DNA from: Glaesserella sp041817755
Lineage (GTDB): Bacteria; Pseudomonadota; Gammaproteobacteria; Enterobacterales; Pasteurellaceae
Length of the DNA: 16,330 nt
NCBI RefSeq assembly: GCF_041817755.1
Contig: NZ_JBGYBX010000040.1
Location: 1 to 16,330, forward strand
Direction of reading: 5' to 3'
Shown here one piece after another: positions 1 to 7,061 of this stretch (the stretch's first letter is position 1; each line of letters begins with the position of its first letter). The position numbers were made by a program, and so were the translations under genes. Below the pieces are notes generated by a model. The model saw only the letters and a program-made list of their open reading frames with translations. It was not told the DNA's origin and did not search any database.

Positions 1-2496
1 GTGTTATTTGCCGACAATCCGACCTTTGCGAATATCACGGCGACGGGAGAGTTATCGGTAGCGGGGAATACCACATTGGCGAAAGACTTAACGGTGAGTG
101 GCAACAGCACGGTAAACGGCGATTCGACGGTAAAAGGCAACCAAACGGTAGAGAAAGGCTTAACCGTGAGCGGTGATACCGCCTTAAACGGTAACGCGAC
201 CGTGGCGAAAGACTTAACGGTCAGCGGCAATACCACGTTAAACCAAAATTTAACCGTCTTGGGTAACCAATCGGTCATGGGTAACAGCCTGATAAACGGA
301 ACCTTAACCACACGCGGTATGTTCTATGCCGGAGGCGGAATAACGGTCACAAGCGGTCAGATTGTCGATATGGGTGGAAACCGTATCCAAAATGTAGGCG
401 ATGCGCTAAACGGAAATGATGCGGTAAACTTAGCGCAGTTGAATAAAAAAGTCGCTGAAATGCAAGATAAACTGGTTGATCTTGGTATGTTGTATGAAGG
501 CAACAGTGGTACAACAACTCGTCAGTTGGGTTCTACCTTGGTTATTGCCGGTGATGCAACAACGAAAGGCGACTACAATTCTGCGAATGTGAAAACAACG
601 GTCACAGAGGGTAAAGTTGAAATCCAAATCGCAGAGAACCCGGTGTTCAACAACATTACGGCAAACGGCGATGTCGAAATAAAAGGTAACCAACATATTG
701 AAGGAAATTCAAGCGTTCGTGGTAATCAAACGATTGAAGGTGACCTGACGGTTAACGGAACGACGAATCTTAAAGATACGATCATTACCGGCAACCAAAC
801 CGTGACGGGCAATTCGACTATCGGCGGCAATCAAGCGATTGAAGGTAACCTAACGGTTAACGGGACGACAAACCTTAAAGATACCACGATTTCCGGCAAT
901 ACGACGATTGGCGGTAACGGGTCATCCTTTAATATTGTCGGTGGTACTACGATCGATATGGGTGGCAATGTGATTACTAATGTCGGCAGTGGTAAGGTAA
1001 GCAGCGGCAGTACCGATCTTGTTAACGGTGATCAGTTGTACAATGCGGTTAATCAGTTGACTGATGCAGGATTGAATTTCTCAACCAATAACGGAACGCT
1101 CGCCCGTAAATTAGGTGAAACGGCAACGATTAGCGGAACATTAAGTAATGCGGAAGCGGCCTCGAGTAAAAATATTCGTACAGCCGTGAATACAAGCGGT
1201 GAGATCGAGCTGTTATTTAGCGAAAAACCGAACTTTGACAGCGTGAATACGACGAATCTGAATGTGACGGGTAATACAACGTTGAGCGGTAAGGTTAATG
1301 TGGCAGCCGGAACAGCGGTGAATATGGGTAATAACGTGATTGACGGAGTGGCTGACGGTGATATTTCACCGACCAGCAAACAAGCCGTCACAGGTAGCCA
1401 GCTCTATTCTCTATCTAATACGCTTGTCGGAAGCAATCAGGTTACCGTACAAAAAGCCACCTTGGCGGACGGAACGGTGATTGATGTGCCGGTTGTGGAA
1501 GCAAACGGTAAAACCTATACCTTAACCACTTATAACGTACAAGGTCAAACGGAGCAAGTCACAAACTCCGTCGTTACCGCCGTTCACAATATGAATGAAC
1601 AAGGTATTAAGTTCTTCCATACCAACGACGGCGTGGCGACTTCGGTGAATGAGGCAAGCAACAGTATTGACTCCAGTGCAGCCGGTGCATATTCAACCGC
1701 TGTCGGTTATAAAGCACAGGCGGGAGGCACAAACGCCTTGGCAATCGGTAATGGAGCGACGGCGAGCGGTGAAGACAGTATCAGTATCGGTACCGGCAAC
1801 CAAGTGACGGGAAGTCATTCCGCCGCTATCGGTGACCCAAGCACGGTAAGTGGCGACGGTAGTTATTCTATCGGTAACGATAATACGGTAACGACGGACG
1901 ATACCTATGTATTGGGTAGCCGTGTCTCACAAACGTTAGCCAATTCGGTCTTCTTAGGAAACGACTCGGGATACGTGAAAGCCGGTGAAACGACGCGCGG
2001 AAACAGAGCTTACGTCGGACACGGTTTTGCCGGTCAAACCTATTATTTTGCCGGTGGTGAAGAAGATCAGGTGGCAGGCGTCGTGAGTGTCGGTAATGTG
2101 TCTGCCGACGGCAAAATGCAAACGCGCCGTATCCAAAATGTGGCGCCGGGTTTACTCAGTGCAGGCAGTACGGATGCGATTAACGGGAGCCAGTTGTATA
2201 GTACGATCAATAACTTCAACTTGAAATTCGGTGATATGAACAACCGTATCTCAACCATTGATCGAGATCTACGCAGTGGTATTGCCGGAGCCGTTGCAAT
2301 GGGAACCTTAGTCCAAGCGTATAGCCCGAGTGACAGTTTACTGGCTATCGGTGCGGGAACATACCGCGGCGCCTCGGCATTATCATTAGGTTACTCGAAA
2401 GTATCGGATAACGGCAGAATTATTCTGAAAGTATCCGGTGGCGTGAATAACGCCGGGCATTATATGGGTGGCGCAAGCATTGGCTTTAAGTTCTAA
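1..2496 (+). CDS. Trimeric autotransporter adhesin (YadA/Hia-type), C-terminal part, 5' truncated by window edge
   Basis: This is a surface adhesin whose three chains form a stalk on the outer membrane and a 12-strand beta-barrel anchor. The GTG at base 1 is probably an internal Val: the first residues (LFADNPTF) match later internal copies (AENPVF at 211-216, SEKPNF at 407-412), so the real start is upstream. Visible order: Gly-Asn-rich beta repeats (about 10-105), a neck with DMGGNRIQNVG (123-133), a short coiled coil (about 143-160), GN repeats again (219-306), a second neck (318-350), a third shorter cassette (405-470), an unassigned segment (about 476-555), YadA-head-like SxAxG repeats (about 557-655), a last neck (705-735) and the C-terminal anchor (about 740-831), ending in Phe as expected for outer-membrane sorting. 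The coding DNA is itself repetitive. Family is certain; the specific adhesin name and receptor are not determinable here. Confidence 0.93.
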   Translation: MLFADNPTFANITATGELSVAGNTTLAKDLTVSGNSTVNGDSTVKGNQTVEKGLTVSGDTALNGNATVAKDLTVSGNTTLNQNLTVLGNQSVMGNSLINGTLTTRGMFYAGGGITVTSGQIVDMGGNRIQNVGDALNGNDAVNLAQLNKKVAEMQDKLVDLGMLYEGNSGTTTRQLGSTLVIAGDATTKGDYNSANVKTTVTEGKVEIQIAENPVFNNITANGDVEIKGNQHIEGNSSVRGNQTIEGDLTVNGTTNLKDTIITGNQTVTGNSTIGGNQAIEGNLTVNGTTNLKDTTISGNTTIGGNGSSFNIVGGTTIDMGGNVITNVGSGKVSSGSTDLVNGDQLYNAVNQLTDAGLNFSTNNGTLARKLGETATISGTLSNAEAASSKNIRTAVNTSGEIELLFSEKPNFDSVNTTNLNVTGNTTLSGKVNVAAGTAVNMGNNVIDGVADGDISPTSKQAVTGSQLYSLSNTLVGSNQVTVQKATLADGTVIDVPVVEANGKTYTLTTYNVQGQTEQVTNSVVTAVHNMNEQGIKFFHTNDGVATSVNEASNSIDSSAAGAYSTAVGYKAQAGGTNALAIGNGATASGEDSISIGTGNQVTGSHSAAIGDPSTVSGDGSYSIGNDNTVTTDDTYVLGSRVSQTLANSVFLGNDSGYVKAGETTRGNRAYVGHGFAGQTYYFAGGEEDQVAGVVSVGNVSADGKMQTRRIQNVAPGLLSAGSTDAINGSQLYSTINNFNLKFGDMNNRISTIDRDLRSGIAGAVAMGTLVQAYSPSDSLLAIGAGTYRGASALSLGYSKVSDNGRIILKVSGGVNNAGHYMGGASIGFKF
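349..358 (+). repeat. Apl-type uptake signal sequence (USS) core inside adhesin gene
   Basis: Perfect ACAAGCGGTC, the 10-base core used for DNA uptake by the Actinobacillus/Mannheimia branch of Pasteurellaceae. The AT-rich extension is poor here. Confidence 0.7.
721..930 (+). repeat. 105-bp tandem direct repeat within the adhesin gene
   Basis: Two copies (721-825 and 826-930) in frame, period 105 bases or 35 residues. Both encode GNQ-x-IEG-x-LTVNGTTNLKDT followed by GN-type strands. The copies differ mostly at silent or conservative positions, as expected from duplication followed by drift. Such repeats let stalk length change by recombination or slippage. Confidence 0.8.
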
Positions 2497-2522
2497 GCCC
2501 TTTGAAAGTTAACCACTGAGAG

Positions 2523-2558
2523 AAAACCTCGCAAGACGTTTGTTTTGTGAGGTTTTTT
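2523..2558 (+). terminator. Rho-independent terminator after adhesin gene
   Basis: The AAAACCTCGCAA arm pairs with the TTGTGAGGTTTT arm (one G-U pair), with a short loop and a following T-run. It starts 26 bases after the adhesin stop codon, isolating the adhesin gene from cysS. Confidence 0.8.
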
Positions 2559-2588
2559 ATTGGAAATTGCAAAATTTTTCCCAAAACG

Positions 2589-2598
2589 GACCGCTTGT
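2589..2598 (-). repeat. Apl-type USS core (reverse orientation)
   Basis: GACCGCTTGT on the plus strand is a perfect reverse complement of ACAAGCGGTC. It sits between the adhesin terminator and cysS, directly upstream of the likely cysS promoter. Confidence 0.7.
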
Positions 2599-2599
2599 T

Positions 2600-2608
2600 T
2601 GTTAGAAT
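2600..2608 (+). promoter_or_regulatory. Possible extended -10 promoter of cysS
   Basis: TG-T-TAGAAT gives a TGn extended -10 with five of six matches to TATAAT, 33 bases before the cysS ATG. No convincing -35 element lies 17 bases upstream. An AAGAGG ribosome-binding site follows at about 2631-2636. Pattern reading only. Confidence 0.4.
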
Positions 2609-2641
2609 TTTGCGAGATTTTTTGAAACAAAAGAGGAACCT

Positions 2642-4021
2642 ATGCTCAAAATTTATAACACCTTAAAACGTGAAAAAGAAGAATTTAAACCGATCCACCC
2701 TGATCACGTTGGAATGTATGTCTGTGGTGTCACGGTTTACGATCTCTGTCACTTTGGGCACGGGCGGACTTTTGTTTCTTTTGACGTAATCGCACGTTAC
2801 CTTCGCTATCTCGGCTATAACTTACGCTATGTGCGTAATATTACCGATGTGGACGACAAAATTATCAAACGCTCGTTGGAAAATAATGAAACCTGCGATC
2901 AGCTTGTTGATCGTATGATCATTGAAATGCACAAAGATTTTGATGCGTTAAATATCCTTCGCCCTGATGTTGAACCTCGTGCAACGCAACATATCCCTGA
3001 AATTATTGCGATTGTTGAAAAACTCTTAGCGAAAGGTCACGCTTATGTGGCGGAAGATGGTGACGTGATGTTCAATGTCGAGTCTTTCCAAAAATACGGT
3101 GCTTTATCTCGCCAAAATCTTGAACAGCTTCAAGCAGGGGCAAGGGTTGAAATTAAGTCGGTCAAGCGCAACCCGATGGATTTTGTATTATGGAAAATGT
3201 CGAAAGAGAATGAACCAAGCTGGGATTCCCCTTGGGGCAAAGGTCGTCCAGGCTGGCATATCGAATGTTCGGCGATGAACAGCAAAGAGTTAGGCAACCA
3301 TTTTGACATTCACGGTGGCGGTTCGGATTTAATGTTCCCGCACCACGAAAACGAAATCGCCCAATCCTGCTGTGCTCACGGTGATGATTATGTGAATTAT
3401 TGGCTACACACGGGCATGCTCACGATCAACGAAGAGAAGATGTCAAAATCGCTCAATAACTTCTTCACTATTCGTGATATTTTAAACAAATATGATTGCG
3501 AAAGTGTTCGTTACTTCTTCTTAACGGCACAATACCGTAGCTTATTGGATTACAGCGAAGAAAATATCGGCTTGGCTCGCAAAGCGTTAGAACGTTTATA
3601 TACGGCATTGCGTGGCTGTGACTGGAATGTCGAGCTGGCAGAAAACGATCAGTATGTGACCGCTTTCAAAGAGTCGATGGACGATGATTTCAATACGCCG
3701 GGTGCATTAGCGGTGTTATTTGAGTTGGCGCGTGAAATCAACAAACTCAAATCTGAAAATCAGGCTGAAGCCAATAAACTTGCCGCCCGTTTAAAACAAC
3801 TGGCGGGCGTATTGGGCTTGTTAGAGCAAGATCCGGAAACCTTCTTACAAGGCGATGCGAACAACGATGAAGTCGCAGAAATCGAAGCGCTAATTAAACA
3901 ACGCAACGAAGCCAGAGCCAGTAAAAACTGGGCTGCAGCAGATGAGGCACGCAATAAGCTGACAGCAATGGGCATTGTGCTTGAAGATGGTGCAAACGGT
4001 ACCACATGGCGTAAGGCTTAA
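2642..4021 (+). CDS. cysS: Cysteinyl-tRNA synthetase
   Basis: Class I aminoacyl-tRNA synthetase that activates cysteine with ATP and charges tRNA-Cys in the cytoplasm; essential for translation. At 459 residues it matches the usual bacterial length. The HIGH-type signature is seen as HFGH at 37-40 and the KMSKS loop is exact at 266-270. The zinc-site residues that read the cysteine thiol are in place: Cys28 in YVCGVTV, the Cys in GWHIECSAMN, and His and Glu in FPHHENEIAQ. The C-terminal region is the helical anticodon-binding part. The ATG at 2642 is preceded by AAGAGG at good spacing. It appears to be a single-gene unit between two terminators. No anomalies seen. Confidence 0.98.
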   Translation: MLKIYNTLKREKEEFKPIHPDHVGMYVCGVTVYDLCHFGHGRTFVSFDVIARYLRYLGYNLRYVRNITDVDDKIIKRSLENNETCDQLVDRMIIEMHKDFDALNILRPDVEPRATQHIPEIIAIVEKLLAKGHAYVAEDGDVMFNVESFQKYGALSRQNLEQLQAGARVEIKSVKRNPMDFVLWKMSKENEPSWDSPWGKGRPGWHIECSAMNSKELGNHFDIHGGGSDLMFPHHENEIAQSCCAHGDDYVNYWLHTGMLTINEEKMSKSLNNFFTIRDILNKYDCESVRYFFLTAQYRSLLDYSEENIGLARKALERLYTALRGCDWNVELAENDQYVTAFKESMDDDFNTPGALAVLFELAREINKLKSENQAEANKLAARLKQLAGVLGLLEQDPETFLQGDANNDEVAEIEALIKQRNEARASKNWAAADEARNKLTAMGIVLEDGANGTTWRKA

Positions 4022-4031
4022 TTAAGGTGAT

Positions 4032-4079
4032 ACAAGCGGTCGGATTTGACGAAAATTTTGCAAATCCGGCCGTTTTTTT
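4032..4079 (+). terminator. USS-containing Rho-independent terminator after cysS
   Basis: CGGTCGGATTTG (4037-4048) pairs with CAAATCCGGCCG (4061-4072) through a 12-base loop, with one G-U pair, followed by seven T. The left side begins with a perfect USS core (4032-4041), and the loop carries the AAAATTTTGCAAA extension typical of full Apl-type USS. So one sequence acts as uptake signal and terminator. Confidence 0.88.
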
Positions 4080-4114
4080 ATTTGGTGAATTATCTTCTTT
4101 TTAATTGTAACACA

Positions 4115-4128
4115 TTGATTTTAATCAA
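4115..4128 (+). promoter_or_regulatory. Perfect FNR/HlyX-type binding site upstream of sdaC
   Basis: TTGAT-N4-ATCAA, an exact match to the FNR consensus palindrome, lies 181 bases before the sdaC ATG. FNR (called HlyX in A. pleuropneumoniae) is the anaerobic regulator. Since cysS ends at 4021 and is followed by a terminator, sdaC is the likely target. The motif is seen; regulation is inferred. Confidence 0.6.
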
Positions 4129-4159
4129 AATATTATCATGTTTTTCTTTTTTTGTTTTC

Positions 4160-4181
4160 ATTTCTTTACATGATTCACATT
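4160..4181 (+). promoter_or_regulatory. Possible CRP-like site upstream of sdaC
   Basis: A good right half site TCACA followed by TTTT lies at about 4175-4179, with a weaker left half (CTTTA against TGTGA) six bases before it. The E. coli sdaC promoter is CRP-dependent, which makes the site plausible. The left half is poor. Confidence 0.3.
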
Positions 4182-4222
4182 TTTGACATTTTTTGATTGT
4201 GAATTCGAACAAAAACACTAAG

Positions 4223-4306
4223 ATCGTTTGCGATTTGGTGGTTTGAGTTTATGTTTGCATTGTTGACCCAATCCTCCAAACGATACATCTCATTATTCAG
4301 GAGGAT
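4223..4306 (+). promoter_or_regulatory. Structured sdaC leader with sequestered Shine-Dalgarno
   Basis: ATCCTCC at 4271-4277 is perfectly complementary to GGAGGAT at 4300-4306, which contains the sdaC ribosome-binding site (AGGAGG, 4299-4304). In addition ATCGTTTG at 4223-4230 is perfectly complementary to CAAACGAT at 4277-4284, and TTTGG at 4234-4238 can pair with CCAAA at 4276-4280. These helices compete or would form a pseudoknot. The pairing potential is seen; regulation is inferred. Confidence 0.4.
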
Positions 4307-4308
4307 CT

Positions 4309-5538
4309 ATGGATCAACATTCATCTAAACGTTTTTCGCTTACGTGGGTACTGAACTTATTTGGTACTGCCGTAGGAGCGGGCGTGCTTTTCTTACCGAT
4401 AAATGCGGGTATGGGTGGCTTTTTACCACTTGTTGTGATGACGATTTTAGTCGGACCAATGACCTATTTCGCTCACCGAGGTTTGGCACGCTTCGTGTTG
4501 TCTTCCAAAACACCGGGAAACGATATTACTAGTGTGGTACGTGAACACTTCGGTGGCGGTGCAGGCAAATTAATTACTTTACTTTATTTTTTAGCGATTT
4601 TTCCTATTTTATTAATTTATGGTGTGGGTATTACTAATACAGTAACGTCATTCTTAGAAAATCAACTACACGTGGCAGCGCCACCAAGAGTGATCCTTTC
4701 CTTTATTTTGATTGCGCTCATGATTGGGGTTATGTTATTAAATGAAGAGATGATGTTAAAAATTACTACCTATCTGGTTTATCCGTTAGTGGCAATTTTA
4801 TTCGGTTTATCTATTTACTTAATTCCGGATTGGAATGGTGCAGCACTTAGCCAAGTACCACAAGCGAGTGATTTCTTAGTCACCTTATGGCTGACGATTC
4901 CGGTTTTAGTCTTTGCCTTTAACCATTCTCCAGCGATTTCGTCTTTTGCCCTTTCACAACAAAAATTTTATAAAGATCCGGAGCAAACGGATAAACAAAC
5001 AAGCAATGTATTACGCTCAACGGCGATGATTTTGGTCTTGTTCGTGATGTTCTTTGTCTTTAGCTGTGTGTTAACGCTAACGCCAGAAGAATTACTGCAA
5101 GCCAAAGCACAAAATATTTCGATTTTGTCTTACTTGGCGAATAAATTTGATAATCCGATTATTTCTTACTTTGGTCCGTTAGTGGCGTTCTTAGCGATTG
5201 GTAGCTCTTTCTTTGGTCACTATCTTGGTGCGCGTGAAGGTTTGGAAGGATTAGTCAATCAAATGCGTAAAGAGCCGATCGAACCTGAGAAATTCAAAAA
5301 AATTACGGCGGTTATTTTCTTCATTACGCTTTGGATTGTCGCAACCTTGAACCCAAGTATTCTTGGTTTCATTGAAAGTCTTGGTGGTCCTGTTATAGCC
5401 ATGATTTTATTCATTATGCCAATGTATGCCGTTCATACCATTCCGGCGTTACAAAAATTTAAAGGTAAATTCAGTAATGTGTTTGTGGTAGTGATGGGAT
5501 CTGTGGCGATTTCGGCGATAGTGTACGGATTATTCTAA
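4309..5538 (+). CDS. sdaC: Serine transporter SdaC (HAAAP family)
   Basis: Inner-membrane proton-coupled serine importer of 409 residues, close in length to E. coli SdaC (429; this one has a shorter cytoplasmic N-terminus). The sequence shows about 11 hydrophobic segments. Family-typical stretches include GTAVGAGVLFLPINAG near residue 20, FNHSPAISSFA near residue 205, QNISILSYLAN near residue 268, and ATLNPSILGFIESLGGP followed by MILFIMPMYAVH in the C-terminal third. The ATG at 4309 has a very strong AGGAGG site. It lies directly upstream of sdaA in the same direction, so serine import and deamination are adjacent. The upstream region has an FNR box and leader pairing. Identification is firm by resemblance to SdaC throughout its length. 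Confidence 0.95.
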   Translation: MDQHSSKRFSLTWVLNLFGTAVGAGVLFLPINAGMGGFLPLVVMTILVGPMTYFAHRGLARFVLSSKTPGNDITSVVREHFGGGAGKLITLLYFLAIFPILLIYGVGITNTVTSFLENQLHVAAPPRVILSFILIALMIGVMLLNEEMMLKITTYLVYPLVAILFGLSIYLIPDWNGAALSQVPQASDFLVTLWLTIPVLVFAFNHSPAISSFALSQQKFYKDPEQTDKQTSNVLRSTAMILVLFVMFFVFSCVLTLTPEELLQAKAQNISILSYLANKFDNPIISYFGPLVAFLAIGSSFFGHYLGAREGLEGLVNQMRKEPIEPEKFKKITAVIFFITLWIVATLNPSILGFIESLGGPVIAMILFIMPMYAVHTIPALQKFKGKFSNVFVVVMGSVAISAIVYGLF

Positions 5539-5564
5539 AACCGTTACAATAGCCGAAATTTTTC

Positions 5565-5601
5565 TTCCCCCTGCCGCTTTGGCTAGGGGGAATTTATTTT
5601 T
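5565..5601 (+). terminator. Terminator-like hairpin between sdaC and sdaA
   Basis: TTCCCCCTGCC (5565-5575) pairs with GGC-T-AGGGGGAA (5581-5592), giving 11 pairs with one bulged T and a five-base loop, followed by TTTATTTTT. It ends only 13 bases before the sdaA ATG, so it could stop sdaC transcripts fully or partly and thereby set the sdaC to sdaA ratio. TACAAT at 5545-5550 could be a -10 element for a separate sdaA start, but I see no good -35. Confidence 0.7.
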
Positions 5602-5614
5602 AAGTGTGGATATT

Positions 5615-6994
5615 ATGATTAGTGTTTTTGATATGTTTAAAGTGGGAATCGGGCCTTCAAGTTCCCATACCGTTGGTCCGATGAAGGCGGGTAAAGCATT
5701 TATCGATCAGTTAATTGATTGCAAAAAATTGACAGAAACTGACCGCTTGCAAGTCGATGTTTATGGCTCGTTAGCTTTAACAGGACGCGGGCACAGCACG
5801 GATACGGCGATTATTATGGGTTTAATGGGCTATTTGCCGGAAAATGTAGATATTGAACGGATTGATACGGTGGTAAATGATGTGAAGCAGCATCAACATT
5901 TGTGCCTTGCGGAAGCTCAGTCTGAACGTGCTAAAACCATCGTTTTTGATTTTTTTGCGGATATGCCGTTCCATTATGATTTCTTACCGCGTCATGAAAA
6001 CGGATTGACTTTCAGCGCCTTTTCTAAAGGGGAATTGTTGATGAGTAAAACCTATTATTCCATTGGGGGAGGTTTTATTGTCGATGATGAAAACTTTAAT
6101 CATGTAAAAAACAGCCGTGCGGAAGTGCCTTTCCCGTATAAAAATGCTGAAGATATCCTTCGCCACTGTAAAGAGCAAGGATTACCGATTTCCAGTTTGG
6201 TTTGGAAAAATGAGCTCGCGTTACATTCAAAACAGGAAATCAGCGACTATCTTGCTAAAATTTGGCAAACTATGGACGACTGTATCGAACATGGTTTACA
6301 TACGGAAGGGCTATTACCGGGGCCGTTGAAAGTGATTCGCCGAGCGCCATCGTTACGGTGGACTCTTGAAGCAACGAATAAATTAAACAATGATCCGATG
6401 CAAATTATTGATTGGGTCAATATGTACGCCCTAGCCGTGAACGAAGAAAATGCAGCCGGGGGGAGAGTAGTGACCGCACCGACCAATGGCGCTTGCGGTA
6501 TTGTTCCTGCCGTATTGGCATATTACCGTCAGTTCGTTGGTGAACTCACCCAAGAAACGGTAGAACGTTATCTGTTAGCCTCCGGTATGATCGGTTCCTT
6601 GTATAAAATGAATGCTTCTATTTCAGGGGCGGAAGTAGGATGCCAAGGCGAAGTGGGCGTTGCTTGTTCTATGGCTGCGGCAGGGTTAACGGAAATCATG
6701 GGGGGAACGCCGGACCAAGTTTGTATGGCAGCAGAAATTGCAATGGAACACAACCTTGGCTTAACTTGCGATCCTGTCGGCGGACAAGTGCAAGTGCCTT
6801 GCATCGAGCGTAATGCAATTGCCTCGGTCAAAGCTATTAACGCAAGCCGTATGGCGTTACGCCGCACCACTCAACCACGCGTTACCTTAGATAAAGTGAT
6901 TGAAACCATGTATGAAACAGGCAAAGATATGAATGCGAAATACCGTGAAACATCCACCGGCGGATTGGCAATTAAAATTCAGCCTTGTGATTAA
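5615..6994 (+). CDS. sdaA: L-serine ammonia-lyase (L-serine dehydratase), iron-sulfur type
   Basis: Deaminates L-serine to pyruvate and ammonia using an oxygen-labile 4Fe-4S cluster. The open frame extends 5' to a TTG at 5579, but that lies inside the hairpin; the ATG at 5615 gives the family N-terminus MISVFDMFKVGIGPSSSHTVGP seen in SdaA and an acceptable GTGGA site. From this start the protein has 459 residues and the three expected cluster cysteines fall at 343 (GCQGEVG), 385 (LTCDPVGG) and 396 (VPCIERN). The N-terminal half is the beta domain with the SSSHT motif; the C-terminal half is the catalytic alpha domain, fused in one chain as in E. coli. Its partner sdaC is immediately upstream. 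Confidence 0.96.
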   Translation: MISVFDMFKVGIGPSSSHTVGPMKAGKAFIDQLIDCKKLTETDRLQVDVYGSLALTGRGHSTDTAIIMGLMGYLPENVDIERIDTVVNDVKQHQHLCLAEAQSERAKTIVFDFFADMPFHYDFLPRHENGLTFSAFSKGELLMSKTYYSIGGGFIVDDENFNHVKNSRAEVPFPYKNAEDILRHCKEQGLPISSLVWKNELALHSKQEISDYLAKIWQTMDDCIEHGLHTEGLLPGPLKVIRRAPSLRWTLEATNKLNNDPMQIIDWVNMYALAVNEENAAGGRVVTAPTNGACGIVPAVLAYYRQFVGELTQETVERYLLASGMIGSLYKMNASISGAEVGCQGEVGVACSMAAAGLTEIMGGTPDQVCMAAEIAMEHNLGLTCDPVGGQVQVPCIERNAIASVKAINASRMALRRTTQPRVTLDKVIETMYETGKDMNAKYRETSTGGLAIKIQPCD

Positions 6995-7023
6995 TTTTGA
7001 GGTATATCAGTATAATAGCGCTT

Positions 7024-7060
7024 AAATTCCGCTTTCCCATGAATAGGAAAGCGGAATTTT
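7024..7060. terminator. Bidirectional terminator between convergent sdaA and binding-protein gene
   Basis: AAATTCCGCTTTCC (7024-7037) and GGAAAGCGGAATTT (7046-7059) are a perfect 14-pair stem with an eight-base loop. A-rich sequence on the left and T-rich on the right let it serve both strands. It ends just before the stop codon of the reverse-strand gene at 7062. Confidence 0.9.
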
Positions 7061-7061
7061 A

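Noticed and set aside
430..696. Reverse-strand frame inside the adhesin gene, and many similar frames opposite other genes
   Set aside because: They are shadows of strongly supported genes, with no recognisable protein features or ribosome-binding sites.
5579..5614. Upstream TTG start of sdaA adding 12 residues
   Set aside because: The added part lies within the terminator-like hairpin, and the ATG at 5615 gives the conserved N-terminus and canonical cysteine numbering.
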